Shown here piece after piece: positions 42,701-49,840 of a DNA stretch of 64,000 nucleotides. The stretch covers positions 372,001 through 436,000 of the forward strand of contig NZ_JAPSKV010000001.1 of assembly GCF_031181385.1 (NCBI RefSeq). The letters are read 5' to 3'. How positions within the stretch are numbered: position 1 is the first letter of the stretch; each line of letters starts with the position of its first letter. The DNA is from Fredinandcohnia onubensis (GTDB taxonomy: Bacteria; Bacillota; Bacilli; Bacillales; Bacillaceae_L). Position numbers and translations under genes: made by a program. Under the pieces are notes generated by a model. The model saw nothing but the letters and a program-made list of their open reading frames with translations, made no database searches and was not told the DNA's origin.

Positions 42701-45261
42701 TGATGGCAATCGGTATGACTACTGAAATCAAGGTTACGAATGAAAAGGGTGAGCCTGTATTAGGTGCTGGTATTTTCGTAAAGAGCTATATGGATCAATC
42801 AGCGTTAGTAAAGAGCGATACTGCCTTCATCTACAAGGAAAAGAATAACCAATCTGAAATCATAGCAACAGCTAAGGAATATGACAAATTCCTCGTCGTT
42901 GAAGTAGATTCCGATTGGGTGAAAGTGAAAACAAGAGATGGCGGAAATGGCTGGATTGAATTAAAGGATGTTACCATTTCTATGTGGGGGAATCCAATTG
43001 GAATAACGAATTCAAAAGGAGTCCTAACAACGAACGACGTAACACTAGCAGAAGGGAATTACCTTCTTCAAGCGAAAAAGGGAACGGATTATAGTGTCGT
43101 TACTTCCGGAACAGTAAAACCGCTTCTCGGAAAAATGACGCCTGAACAGATTGTGTTAACATGGGAGCAGAGCCCTAAGACAACGCAAAGCTTTACATGG
43201 AGAACCTCTCCAGAAATTACTGAATCAGTCGTTCAATTAGTAGAGCAAACTGCTTTTACAAGCTTTGAAGCTGAAAATGTACAAGAAATAAAAGGGACAA
43301 GCTTCTTACATGAGACAGATCTTGGTGTAAAACAAATGCATGAAGTCGATGCCGTTAATTTAAAGCCGAATACAACCTATGTGTATCGTGTGGGTGACGG
43401 AACGGAAGCTGGATGGAGTGAATCTGGTACATTTACAACTGAACCAGAAGAGGATGAAGCATTTACATTCTTATTCACTTCAGATACTCAATCTATTGCT
43501 AATGGTACGAATTTAAATGGGTATGGCATTTGGGGTGAAATTTTTGGAAAGTCATTGCAGGAATATCCACATGCGAAATTTATGCTGTTATCTGGTGACA
43601 TTGTAGACTATGGGGACCAGCAGATTCACTGGGAATACTGGTTTGATGCAGCAAAACAATATCTACCAAATATCAATATGGTTCCTGTTCTAGGTAACCA
43701 TGACGTCATTGGTGAAGGTACTGATAATTTTAAAGCGCAATTCCAGTTACCATTAAATGGTCCTGAAGGAGAAATCGAAGAAGCATATTCATTTGATTAT
43801 GGAAACCTGCATTTAGCTGTGCTAAATACAGAAGGCGATTTGGAGAAACAAGCACAATGGCTAATCGAAGACATGAAAAACAGTGAAAAGGATTGGAAAA
43901 TTGTGTCATTCCACCGATCTCCATACCATAGTCATGAAACAAGAGGTAGTGAGGATATCCGAAAAGCATGGACAGGAGCTTTTGATGAAGCGGAAATAGA
44001 TCTTGTTTTATCTGGACATGATCATGCATACATGCGTAGTTGGCCATTATACGATGGTAAAATTGTAGAAGAAGGAGAAGGAACAACCTATATTATTGGT
44101 GGTTCAGCAGGCCCTAAGTTCTACGAGATGGGCGACCAAGAATGGATACGTGTAGCGTTTGATGAAAACATTCAAATCTATTCTGGGGTTACAATTGATG
44201 GTAATGAGTTAACGTTCAAAGTAACAACGAGAAATGGTGAGAACGTTGATGCCTTTACAATGGTTAAACCGGAAACACCTGTTGAAAATTCTGGTGACGA
44301 TGATGACAACAATCAAGGTGAAGACCCGGGCACAGGAAATGATGATGACGACAACCAAGGTGAAGACCCAGGCACAGGAAATGATGATGACGACAACCAA
44401 GGTGAAGACCCAGGCACAGGAAATGATGATGACAACAATCAAGGTGAAGACCCGGGCACAGGAAATGATGATGACGACAACCAAGGTGAAAATCCGGGTA
44501 CAGGAATTGATGATGATAATGAAGGTGAAGATCCAGGCACAGGAAATGATGATGATGAATCGGATGGTAAAAGGTCAATAGTATCTGCATATCCTAAAAT
44601 GAACAAAGGGATTGTTACCATTTCAAATGGCTCAGTCGAACAAGTTGCAACATTCGGCACAGTAGCCATTCCATTAAAAAATGAAGAAAACATCAATTTA
44701 TCATTAACTGAAGAACAAGTTAAGTTATTAAGACAAAAAAATGCATCAATAGAAGTGACACTTTCTGGAACTAAAGTGGCTATTCCAGCTATCAATTTTG
44801 TAAATCAAGATAAAGCAATAACCATTACATTTACGAAGCTTCCAGAAGTGAGTGGTGCTGTAAGTGCAGTCTATGATTTTACAATTATTCAAGGGAATAA
44901 AGAAATAACAGATTTCCAAGCTCCAGTAACGTTAAGCTTCTCAATTGATAAGGTAGAAGATCCAAATACAGCAAAAATCTATTATTATAATGAAACCAAG
45001 AAAAAATGGGAGTTAATAGGTGGAACATATGCAAATGGTTACGTAACTGCCACAACAAACCATTTCAGTGTGTATACTGTATTTGAATCTGACAAAGTGA
45101 ATATAGATGGAGAAGCACCAACTCTAGAAGAAACATCCGATGAGATTGGAAAAGAATTACCTGAAACAGCAACAAATATGCCTACGATATTGGCAATAGG
45201 CATAGTGCTTCTCATTATGGGTGGAACATTTATCATAATTACCAGAAGACGCAAGGCGTAA
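39721..45261 (+). CDS. Wall-anchored fusion of phosphodiester glycosidase (NAGPA) and purple-acid-type metallophosphatase
   Basis: 1846 residues, exported (signal peptide about 1-37). NAGPA domain about 77-400: VNGDFFNTSTGD, RPAFGVTADG, FLVIDGRQPGYSEGVT, NLDGGGSST. Two Ig-like modules (403-577), a carbohydrate-binding-like jelly roll (579-735), another Ig module, a cohesin-like domain (839-974) and an SH3-like domain (1027-1090). Then an FnIII-type phosphatase N-domain (1137-1244) and a calcineurin-like phosphatase (1247-1515) with SGDIVD, GNHD and SGHDHAY metal ligands. A D/G/P-rich spacer of 14-residue repeats follows, then a C-terminal beta domain, LPETA (1813-1817), a membrane segment and RRRKA. 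NAGPA enzymes release GlcNAc from sugar-1-phosphodiesters; the second domain could free phosphate. I chose the ATG at 39721 (GGGGGAG upstream); an upstream open extension runs through REP repeats. Confidence 0.88.
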   Translation: MSSFWKKGLIGLFSIFLVLQPVVPLYPATHEVVAAENQSSAVGTILNEQEITITPGVTQTKVHTSTSRGDQRISMLEVDLSNEFLSIETGIANNSYPGMQPLTKQAQLVSKEGHQVVAGVNGDFFNTSTGDVSGLFIHKGQLLHSSTRPAFGVTADGHPIIGTPDIHHLAKVAEQTFNVTGVNTSRGTNNLIIFTPSHGASTSTNPYGAEVILENVEGDVTKPGTVKATVKELRNGVGNTPLEEGTIVLSGHGTARSFLVDHFSEGAQVEITLGLSEPWNQAVEAIGGSPILVESSKLANLESNAFNNATAPRTAVGIKADGSVFFLVIDGRQPGYSEGVTIHELAQIMLELGAVEAVNLDGGGSSTLGARQPGDSSLSVVNTPSDGSERNIANSIFIVSSAPKGTISSLFVRPTNPLVLANSQLSFEASGLDMSYQPVEVAEPIAWSVEEGLGMISENGVFTAGSEAKSGTVTATAGSVTGNSTIKVVDTIDELQLPQSEVTLDRGGEFDLAAKAIKDGKQVTIDQDQLHWEVENGIGSVDENGYFTATDKSAIGTVTVSYGDVTDTITIEVGKMPIIVEDFENGIDHWTKSGARYNTVNIRQTTYPEPARFGDHALQLDYDFIGTQGTSGAYAYPKTDIELEGYPETIGMWVYGDGKRHWLRAQLKDADGNAFPVDFVNEVDWVGWKYVDAKIPTGKTTPLKLDLAVRYMETSNNKKDAGTIYIDNIRAVYGETNDDLTNPSLSDISPVDGTEVTDNMVQISAIAKDDAEGTGINANRIQMMIDGMAVTPTFNESTGEISYVPEHPFADGIHYVNLVVQDNFGNPIEQTWSFTVNTGSASLYMETPERVYAGNEFEVTISAKELQDMYGAKLAFDYDPSKIEIMDQDENAEGIQIGVSKKVNKATIVTNQVNVEDGKISIEASDLDKIGNVEEDEKLFTIVAKVKSDATEDVSIDWAKGNIRLLANKELSNSINLPDFKREIKYGLNLEVGVMAIGMTTEIKVTNEKGEPVLGAGIFVKSYMDQSALVKSDTAFIYKEKNNQSEIIATAKEYDKFLVVEVDSDWVKVKTRDGGNGWIELKDVTISMWGNPIGITNSKGVLTTNDVTLAEGNYLLQAKKGTDYSVVTSGTVKPLLGKMTPEQIVLTWEQSPKTTQSFTWRTSPEITESVVQLVEQTAFTSFEAENVQEIKGTSFLHETDLGVKQMHEVDAVNLKPNTTYVYRVGDGTEAGWSESGTFTTEPEEDEAFTFLFTSDTQSIANGTNLNGYGIWGEIFGKSLQEYPHAKFMLLSGDIVDYGDQQIHWEYWFDAAKQYLPNINMVPVLGNHDVIGEGTDNFKAQFQLPLNGPEGEIEEAYSFDYGNLHLAVLNTEGDLEKQAQWLIEDMKNSEKDWKIVSFHRSPYHSHETRGSEDIRKAWTGAFDEAEIDLVLSGHDHAYMRSWPLYDGKIVEEGEGTTYIIGGSAGPKFYEMGDQEWIRVAFDENIQIYSGVTIDGNELTFKVTTRNGENVDAFTMVKPETPVENSGDDDDNNQGEDPGTGNDDDDNQGEDPGTGNDDDDNQGEDPGTGNDDDNNQGEDPGTGNDDDDNQGENPGTGIDDDNEGEDPGTGNDDDESDGKRSIVSAYPKMNKGIVTISNGSVEQVATFGTVAIPLKNEENINLSLTEEQVKLLRQKNASIEVTLSGTKVAIPAINFVNQDKAITITFTKLPEVSGAVSAVYDFTIIQGNKEITDFQAPVTLSFSIDKVEDPNTAKIYYYNETKKKWELIGGTYANGYVTATTNHFSVYTVFESDKVNIDGEAPTLEETSDEIGKELPETATNMPTILAIGIVLLIMGGTFIIITRRRKA
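44299..44566 (+). repeat. Coding tandem repeat, 42-bp period
   Basis: About six copies of a 42-bp unit coding for DDDDNQGEDPGTGN, nearly identical at DNA level. It forms the wall-spanning spacer before the LPETA region and is prone to copy-number change. Confidence 0.9.
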
Positions 45262-45299
45262 ACCATTGCGGGACATGAAGTTGCCTCCTTTCCCGTTTT

Positions 45300-45612
45300 T
45301 GGGTCAAGGGGACAGGTCCCTCGACCCTATTCTACTATAGCGAAATTTCAATTCAATAAAACCTGTACTAATCAGGAAGTTTTATTTCAAACAAACGTTT
45401 GATTAGCACTCTACCGTAATAGCAGCGGGAAGAATAAAATTCAATCAATCGTTTGATTGGACGGAATTTTGAGGTGTAAAAATAGGCTGTTATAGTGGAA
45501 AAAATCCACGCAAAATTATATAAAAAAAGATAAGGCGCAATGAATGTGGATAAATCCCACTCATTGTGCCTATTTGTGTTTAGTGAGAGTGGGAAAGGGG
45601 ACCCTGTGTCCC
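45300..45612. repeat. Long dispersed non-coding element, copy 2 (about 310 bp)
   Basis: Begins GGGTCAAGGGGACAGGTCCC plus TCGACCC and ends AGTGGGAAAGGGGACC..GTGTCCC. Collinear with 18648-18961, roughly three quarters identical by eye. It carries AAACAAACGTTTGATTAG and a second near-palindrome CAATCAATCGTTTGATTGG, then the hairpin GGCGCAATGAATGTGG..CCCACTCATTGTGCC (45533-45570), whose inner stem differs from copy 1 but still pairs. No open frame. Confidence 0.85.
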
Positions 45613-45724
45613 AAAATATTTTTTGTTGAGATAGAGTCTCTGGTAATTTAAGATATTATTAACGAAGAGGTAAATACGTATGAAAGTTTTTATGGTGCAT
45701 TTACCTTGAACAATGATACAACTA

Positions 45725-45852
45725 ATGGAGGAATATAAATCTCTTACTAAAAGTGAAGCTACTACAGCCGCAACCTTTTTTGGTCGTTTATTTTTACTAC
45801 TTCTGTTACAGCTACACTTCTTGTTATTTATTATCTAAAGGATTGGTCTTAA
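45725..45852 (+). pseudogene. Possible small membrane protein gene with one-base frameshift
   Basis: Reading from the ATG at 45725 and adding one T to the run at 45776-45781 gives a 42-residue protein with a polar N-terminus (MEEYKSLTKSEATT) and one hydrophobic helix (SFIFTTSVTATLLVIYYL), ending KDWS before TAA. Without the correction the frame goes on as a leucine-rich tail. It may be a decayed small membrane protein or chance. Confidence 0.25.
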
Positions 45853-45913
45853 TAGGTTAGTAGGTGAAATACATCATATTTTTTATAGAATAAGTTTTTA
45901 AGGAGAATTTAAA

Positions 45914-46636
45914 ATGAGCACGATTTATACATCCTATCAACTTTCGGAAAGGTTTGAAGTGGCTTTTAATCAAATACATGACTCGTTAAAATCTATTGTT
46001 AAGATACCGGATGATAGATTCAAAGTACTATTAGATGTTGGTTCCAGGAAACACCAAATCATTAGGGAATTTTACGACGACTTAAAGCAATATGCAAAAC
46101 TTCGGAACTCTCTTGTTCATGATAAAAAGCAGCTAGGGTTTTATATTGCCGAACCTCATATCGATGTTGTCAAACAGATTGAAAAAATTGCGGCAATCTT
46201 TAGTCGGCCTAATTTTGCACTAACGATTGCAACAAAAGAGGTAATAACTGTTGGCTACGAAGATGATCTCATCGATACGTTTCAAACAATTAAAAGGTAT
46301 GGATTTTCCCAATATCCTGTTTATAAAGGGAAAGAATGTGTGGGGCTTCTTAATACTGGGGACATTGTAAGATGGGTGACTGAGAACGTAACAACTACAA
46401 TAGTTGATTTGTCAGGTATTAAAGTAAAGGATGTCCTATCCAGCGTCCGTCAGCATCCAATCGATTTTGTTGCAAAATCGATTGATATCTTTTCAATTGA
46501 AGATATTTTTGAGGAAAAACATAAGAAAAAGGTAGATTTAGAAGCTGTTATTATCACGGAAAATGGAAAAAATGATGAGATTCCATTAGGTTTGGTTACT
46601 GCATGGGATTTGATTGAGATTGATTATACTAATTAA
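45914..46636 (+). CDS. HEPN-like plus CBS-domain protein
   Basis: 240 residues, cytosolic. The N-terminal about 95 residues are helical and contain RNSLVH (Arg64-Asn-Ser-Leu-Val-His69), matching the R-x4-6-H signature of HEPN domains, in an AKLRNSLVHDK context. The C-terminal part has two CBS domains (about 100-160 and 165-235: YGFSQYPVYKGKECVGLLNTGDIVRWV; IPLGLVTAWDLIEID), which bind adenine nucleotides. The plain reading is a nucleotide-sensing protein. Whether the HEPN-like part is an RNase is inference. AAGGAG lies upstream of the ATG at 45914. It converges with the TPR/dynamin-like gene. Confidence 0.72.
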   Translation: MSTIYTSYQLSERFEVAFNQIHDSLKSIVKIPDDRFKVLLDVGSRKHQIIREFYDDLKQYAKLRNSLVHDKKQLGFYIAEPHIDVVKQIEKIAAIFSRPNFALTIATKEVITVGYEDDLIDTFQTIKRYGFSQYPVYKGKECVGLLNTGDIVRWVTENVTTTIVDLSGIKVKDVLSSVRQHPIDFVAKSIDIFSIEDIFEEKHKKKVDLEAVIITENGKNDEIPLGLVTAWDLIEIDYTN

Positions 46637-46648
46637 TCTTATAAAAAA

Positions 46649-46692
46649 GGTCCAACGAGCTGTATTTGCTGGCTCGTTGGGCCTGTTTGTTT
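46649..46692 (+). terminator. Terminator of the HEPN-CBS gene
   Basis: GGTCCAACGAGC pairs with GCTCGTTGGGCC around an 11-base loop, followed by TGTTTGTTTTT. Its form and its position before REP-like units match the hairpin family at 39447. Confidence 0.88.
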
Positions 46693-49371
46693 TTAGTTGG
46701 AGTGGGTCAAGGAATCTGTCCCCGTGTCCCCAGCTGCTGGGTCAAGGGACCTGTCCCTGCGTCCCACTATTTTTTCGAAGTGTACGAGTCTTGTTTCGAA
46801 TAGTTTCAATGGGTCGTAGTAGACCTCTGGGTTTGATTTCATTTTTGCCAAGGTTTCTTTGTCTTGTTCGATACGGCCTTTTGTTTGGTCGATTGCTTGT
46901 GAAAGTCCATCTAAAGGTTCCTTGTAGAATAAGCTGACATCCTGTGGCAGTGATCGCTTGAAGAAGTCGAATTGCTGCCAAAACTTACGTTGGATGGATT
47001 CAACTACTTCTGCGTAAGACGCATTTTCTACATATTTTTTATACTGGTTGAGCATGTAAGATTGTTGCTTTTGCGGTAACAAGCCCAGTACTTTACCTAC
47101 ACCTTTCAGCAATACTTGTGCTGGATTATGGCGAAGCATGATGTTTTCCTTATCAATTTGGATTTGATAAGTCATGCGGCCAATGTCTCGGCGCCAGTCC
47201 TCAACAACTTTAAAGTCACATTCCAACTTGAGCTCTTTTTCAGGATAGACCTCAGACAGTGACTGTGTCATGTCATCTAAATATTCTTGAGTCGCAACCA
47301 ACTTCGAATTCGAATTTTCAAGCCAATTTTGTAGTTTAGTAGAGAGCCCAGGTATAACCTCTTGATGGAATAAACGCTGAATCTCTTCGTTCATTTTTTC
47401 ATTTAACTCAATATGCAATTGGTTGAGGTTGCTGACTTCTGTAATAATCTCCGAGCAGCCTGTAAGGATCTTTGGTATTTTTTCAGAAAGATCTCGTTTA
47501 CCGTTCGCGATTACTTCGGAGAATGAATCTGTAATCTCTTTACTCTTCTCTGTTTCTTTATCATGAAGGCTATTTAAAAATCCAGCTAACCTTGTATTGT
47601 ATTCCTCATTATGCGCGATTACATCAAGCAATTTGTTCTCTGCATCGGCACGTTTTTTTAACAGGCTGGAAATCACTTTTCTTAGTAAAAATAGTGTTTT
47701 TCCAACACGAGAGTTTGTTCCAAAGCTCGCTTTAATATCACGAAGGAAGTTCATGTTTCTGATTGAATGAATCGCAGCTTCAGGGAAATAATCATTTATC
47801 TTCACTGCGTCCAATGTATTACGCAATACAAAATGGACCGGTGTATCCTTTGCGCTATGTTTGATTTGCGCTAGATAGTCATAATCAGCCTCTGACAGGC
47901 TTTCTGCGTCGCTCACGAATAGTACGCCATCGACAACTGGTAAGAAGCCGAATGTTTTTCTCTTCTCCATAAAATACTCTTTATATCCAGTGGTATTCAA
48001 TCGCAGTCTAGACGTTCGTAACTGGGCAGATGGCACTGTCACCTCTAAAATAGAGTCTGGAGTAATAGCTTCCTCCGGACTTGGTAGGGGGTGACGACCT
48101 GCGTCAGACACGTCGGCTATTTTTTTTTCTGCTCCATAATGAATGCTTGTAAAATTAGAAAGAGTTGGAGTCAGCATTTCCTCATCTAAAATGGAGTTTA
48201 CAAACGAAAATTTTCCTTTTCCAAGGACAAGTAAATTCGTTGTTTTCGTATCAAAAAGTTGATCAAAGTTCCATATTAAACGGTCGCTCGTTTCGATATT
48301 ATTTTTTTGAGCCCAATCAATGATTGTTTTCATGAAGTGTTGGCATTCATCCAGGGATAATGAACGGCTATGTGCATTTTCTAGGACAATTTCTGCCTCT
48401 TTTACGATGACCATTTTGATGGCAGAAGGGAAAATATCATCCCACGCAAGGATGGCTGCTGCTGCGGCTAACCCATTTGTTGCAGTTGTAGTGTTTAACC
48501 AATTGACCAGTAATTTTGGCATTAGCTGCCCGATTTCACGCAATAAATAATCACCAGTCGTTAATTCAAGATACGCTTCCTCAAATAAATGAGTAATGGA
48601 ATGCCACTGCTCGTACGGATTGATCTCTAAATCCTTCATGATTTTCACGACCGCTTGAAGCCAGTTTAGATATTCGCTCGTATTTCGGTAGCTTTTCCAA
48701 ACAGCAGCCATTAGCTGTTTAAATCTTGCTTGGTCCAGTTCGTATAACTTGCGCAACACCGAAACGAAGGTATCGGGTGCAAATGAACTGCTATGCCCTA
48801 ATCCGCAGTAATCAATTAAAGCGTCAAACCACTCAATACTTTCAGTTCGCTTCGTTTCATTGATTGCAAGTTCGATCGCATTCTTCCAATCTTCTTGTTC
48901 CTCATAAAAATGCTTGGCAACCGTTGTAATGTTCGGATAATCCGGATAGCCTTCAACTGCTTCCTGTATAACACGGTAGGCTGCATCAATCTTGTTATCC
49001 TCAAGATAAAGTGAGAATAGGCTTAACGAAACCTCACTGGTCAAGGTTTTATTTGTCGAAATAATCGAGCCATACACTTCATCCGCATTTGAGAGCAAGC
49101 CAAGCTCATAATACGCATCCGCAATATTTTTCTTCGCCCACGGCTCTAAGTCGTTCGAGATGTTCTCCCACTTATAAATCGCAGCTTCAAAATCCTTGTA
49201 ATGAAAATAAATTTCCCCTTGCGCAAAGCGTATATAGGACAGGTCATACAGCTCCTTCTCCTGCTCAGCCATATATGCCTCACCAAGAATCTCAACCGGA
49301 TGCCTCTTGTCATTTTCAGAAATAAACGTTTGATAATACGTCTTCGTAATAAACTCATGCTCAGATGTCAT
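46693..49371 (-). CDS. TPR protein with degenerate dynamin-like GTPase domain
   Basis: 892 residues, cytosolic. The N-terminal about 260 residues are TPR-like helical repeats (FAQGEIYFHYKDFEAAIYKWENI; IADAYYELGLLSNADEVY). Around residue 377-400, LLVLGKGKFSFVNSILDE aligns in form with the dynamin P-loop (GKSSFINALLG) but lacks the canonical GKS/T. TPTLSNFTSIHYG follows, like the dynamin G2 region, and the G4 NKxD is not recognisable. The C-terminal 350 residues are long helices or coiled coil. It is likely a membrane- or stress-related pseudo-GTPase scaffold (inference). The start is the ATG at 49371, with GGAGG 7 bases upstream. The last about 20 residues come from REP-like repeats, which replaced the native end. 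Confidence 0.68.
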   Translation of the reverse strand: MTSEHEFITKTYYQTFISENDKRHPVEILGEAYMAEQEKELYDLSYIRFAQGEIYFHYKDFEAAIYKWENISNDLEPWAKKNIADAYYELGLLSNADEVYGSIISTNKTLTSEVSLSLFSLYLEDNKIDAAYRVIQEAVEGYPDYPNITTVAKHFYEEQEDWKNAIELAINETKRTESIEWFDALIDYCGLGHSSSFAPDTFVSVLRKLYELDQARFKQLMAAVWKSYRNTSEYLNWLQAVVKIMKDLEINPYEQWHSITHLFEEAYLELTTGDYLLREIGQLMPKLLVNWLNTTTATNGLAAAAAILAWDDIFPSAIKMVIVKEAEIVLENAHSRSLSLDECQHFMKTIIDWAQKNNIETSDRLIWNFDQLFDTKTTNLLVLGKGKFSFVNSILDEEMLTPTLSNFTSIHYGAEKKIADVSDAGRHPLPSPEEAITPDSILEVTVPSAQLRTSRLRLNTTGYKEYFMEKRKTFGFLPVVDGVLFVSDAESLSEADYDYLAQIKHSAKDTPVHFVLRNTLDAVKINDYFPEAAIHSIRNMNFLRDIKASFGTNSRVGKTLFLLRKVISSLLKKRADAENKLLDVIAHNEEYNTRLAGFLNSLHDKETEKSKEITDSFSEVIANGKRDLSEKIPKILTGCSEIITEVSNLNQLHIELNEKMNEEIQRLFHQEVIPGLSTKLQNWLENSNSKLVATQEYLDDMTQSLSEVYPEKELKLECDFKVVEDWRRDIGRMTYQIQIDKENIMLRHNPAQVLLKGVGKVLGLLPQKQQSYMLNQYKKYVENASYAEVVESIQRKFWQQFDFFKRSLPQDVSLFYKEPLDGLSQAIDQTKGRIEQDKETLAKMKSNPEVYYDPLKLFETRLVHFEKIVGRRDRSLDPAAGDTGTDSLTHSN
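46700..46767. repeat. Two REP-like units, coding for the end of the TPR protein
   Basis: GTGGGTCAAGGAATCTGTCCCC..GTCCCC (46702-46732) and GGGTCAAGGGACCTGTCCC..GCGTCCCAC (46739-46767). The minus-strand gene reads through both. Confidence 0.8.
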
Positions 49372-49459
49372 ATGTAAACCTCCAATGCTCAGACAGTGGT
49401 ATCGAGTCGGTGGTGCCTCGCCCAATGTGCAAGCCCTATGCCAAGGTCTCACCTCACTC

Positions 49460-49490
49460 TGGGACAAGGGACCTGCTCCTTTGTCCCACT
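49460..49490. repeat. REP-like unit
   Basis: TGGGACAAGGGACCTGCTCC..TTGTCCCAC, upstream of the TPR gene. Confidence 0.7.
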
Positions 49491-49626
49491 GTCTTTTGAT
49501 GTTTAATTTGGTTCATTGTTTTAGGGTATTCGAATACCCAATCATATATTAATACGTTTTATAAGCTGATTTTATGTCGATTATTGGAGAAGTGAAACCT
49601 AGTATTCTCTTAAAAAAATCTCCCTT

Positions 49627-49695
49627 ATGATAACTGTACTAAATAAGGATGCTATATTCAATCAAACGTCTTATTGGTGCTTTGGGTCGATGAGC
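49627..49695. repeat. Diverged internal fragment of the 310-bp element
   Basis: AACTGTACTAAATAAGGATGC and TTCAATCAAACGTCTTATTGG correspond to CTGTACTAATCAGGAAG and TTCAAACAAACGTTTGATTAG of copy 2 (45363-45405) in the same order. Similarity fades after about 49680. Confidence 0.5.
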
Positions 49696-49725
49696 AAATA
49701 GTCACTTTCTGACTGTAAAAAAAAT

Positions 49726-49757
49726 GGTGGGACGAGGAACCTGTCCCTGTGTCCCTT
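49726..49757. repeat. REP-like unit with A-rich linker
   Basis: AAAAAAAATGG linker then TGGGACGAGGAACCTGTCCC..TGTGTCCC. Confidence 0.75.
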
Positions 49758-49771
49758 TTTTATTCTTATAT

Positions 49772-49793
49772 TATAGGAAAAGTCCTATATAAT
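49772..49793 (+). promoter_or_regulatory. Promoter with overlapping perfect inverted repeat
   Basis: TATAGGA (49772-49778), AAAG, TCCTATA (49783-49789): perfect 7-bp inverted repeat. It overlaps a -10 hexamer TATAAT at 49788-49793. The -35 region is poor, which is usual for promoters that need an activator or are blocked by a repressor. Confidence 0.45.
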
Positions 49794-49840
49794 TAATGAT
49801 ATGTGTAAATTAGAAGTAAAGAAATCAGGGGGGGCAACCT

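Noticed and set aside
44299-44566. CRISPR-like array of regularly spaced repeats
   Set aside because: The 42-bp units have no unique spacers and continue the LPETA protein frame. They are coding tandem repeats.
44209-44590. Histidine- or valine-rich open frames opposite or shifted over the DDDDNQGEDPGTGN repeat
   Set aside because: Low-complexity shadows of the tandem repeat in the real frame.
49372-49467. Longer start for the TPR/dynamin-like protein
   Set aside because: The ATG at 49371 has GGAGG at good spacing. The extra 32 residues are unstructured and run up to a REP-like unit.
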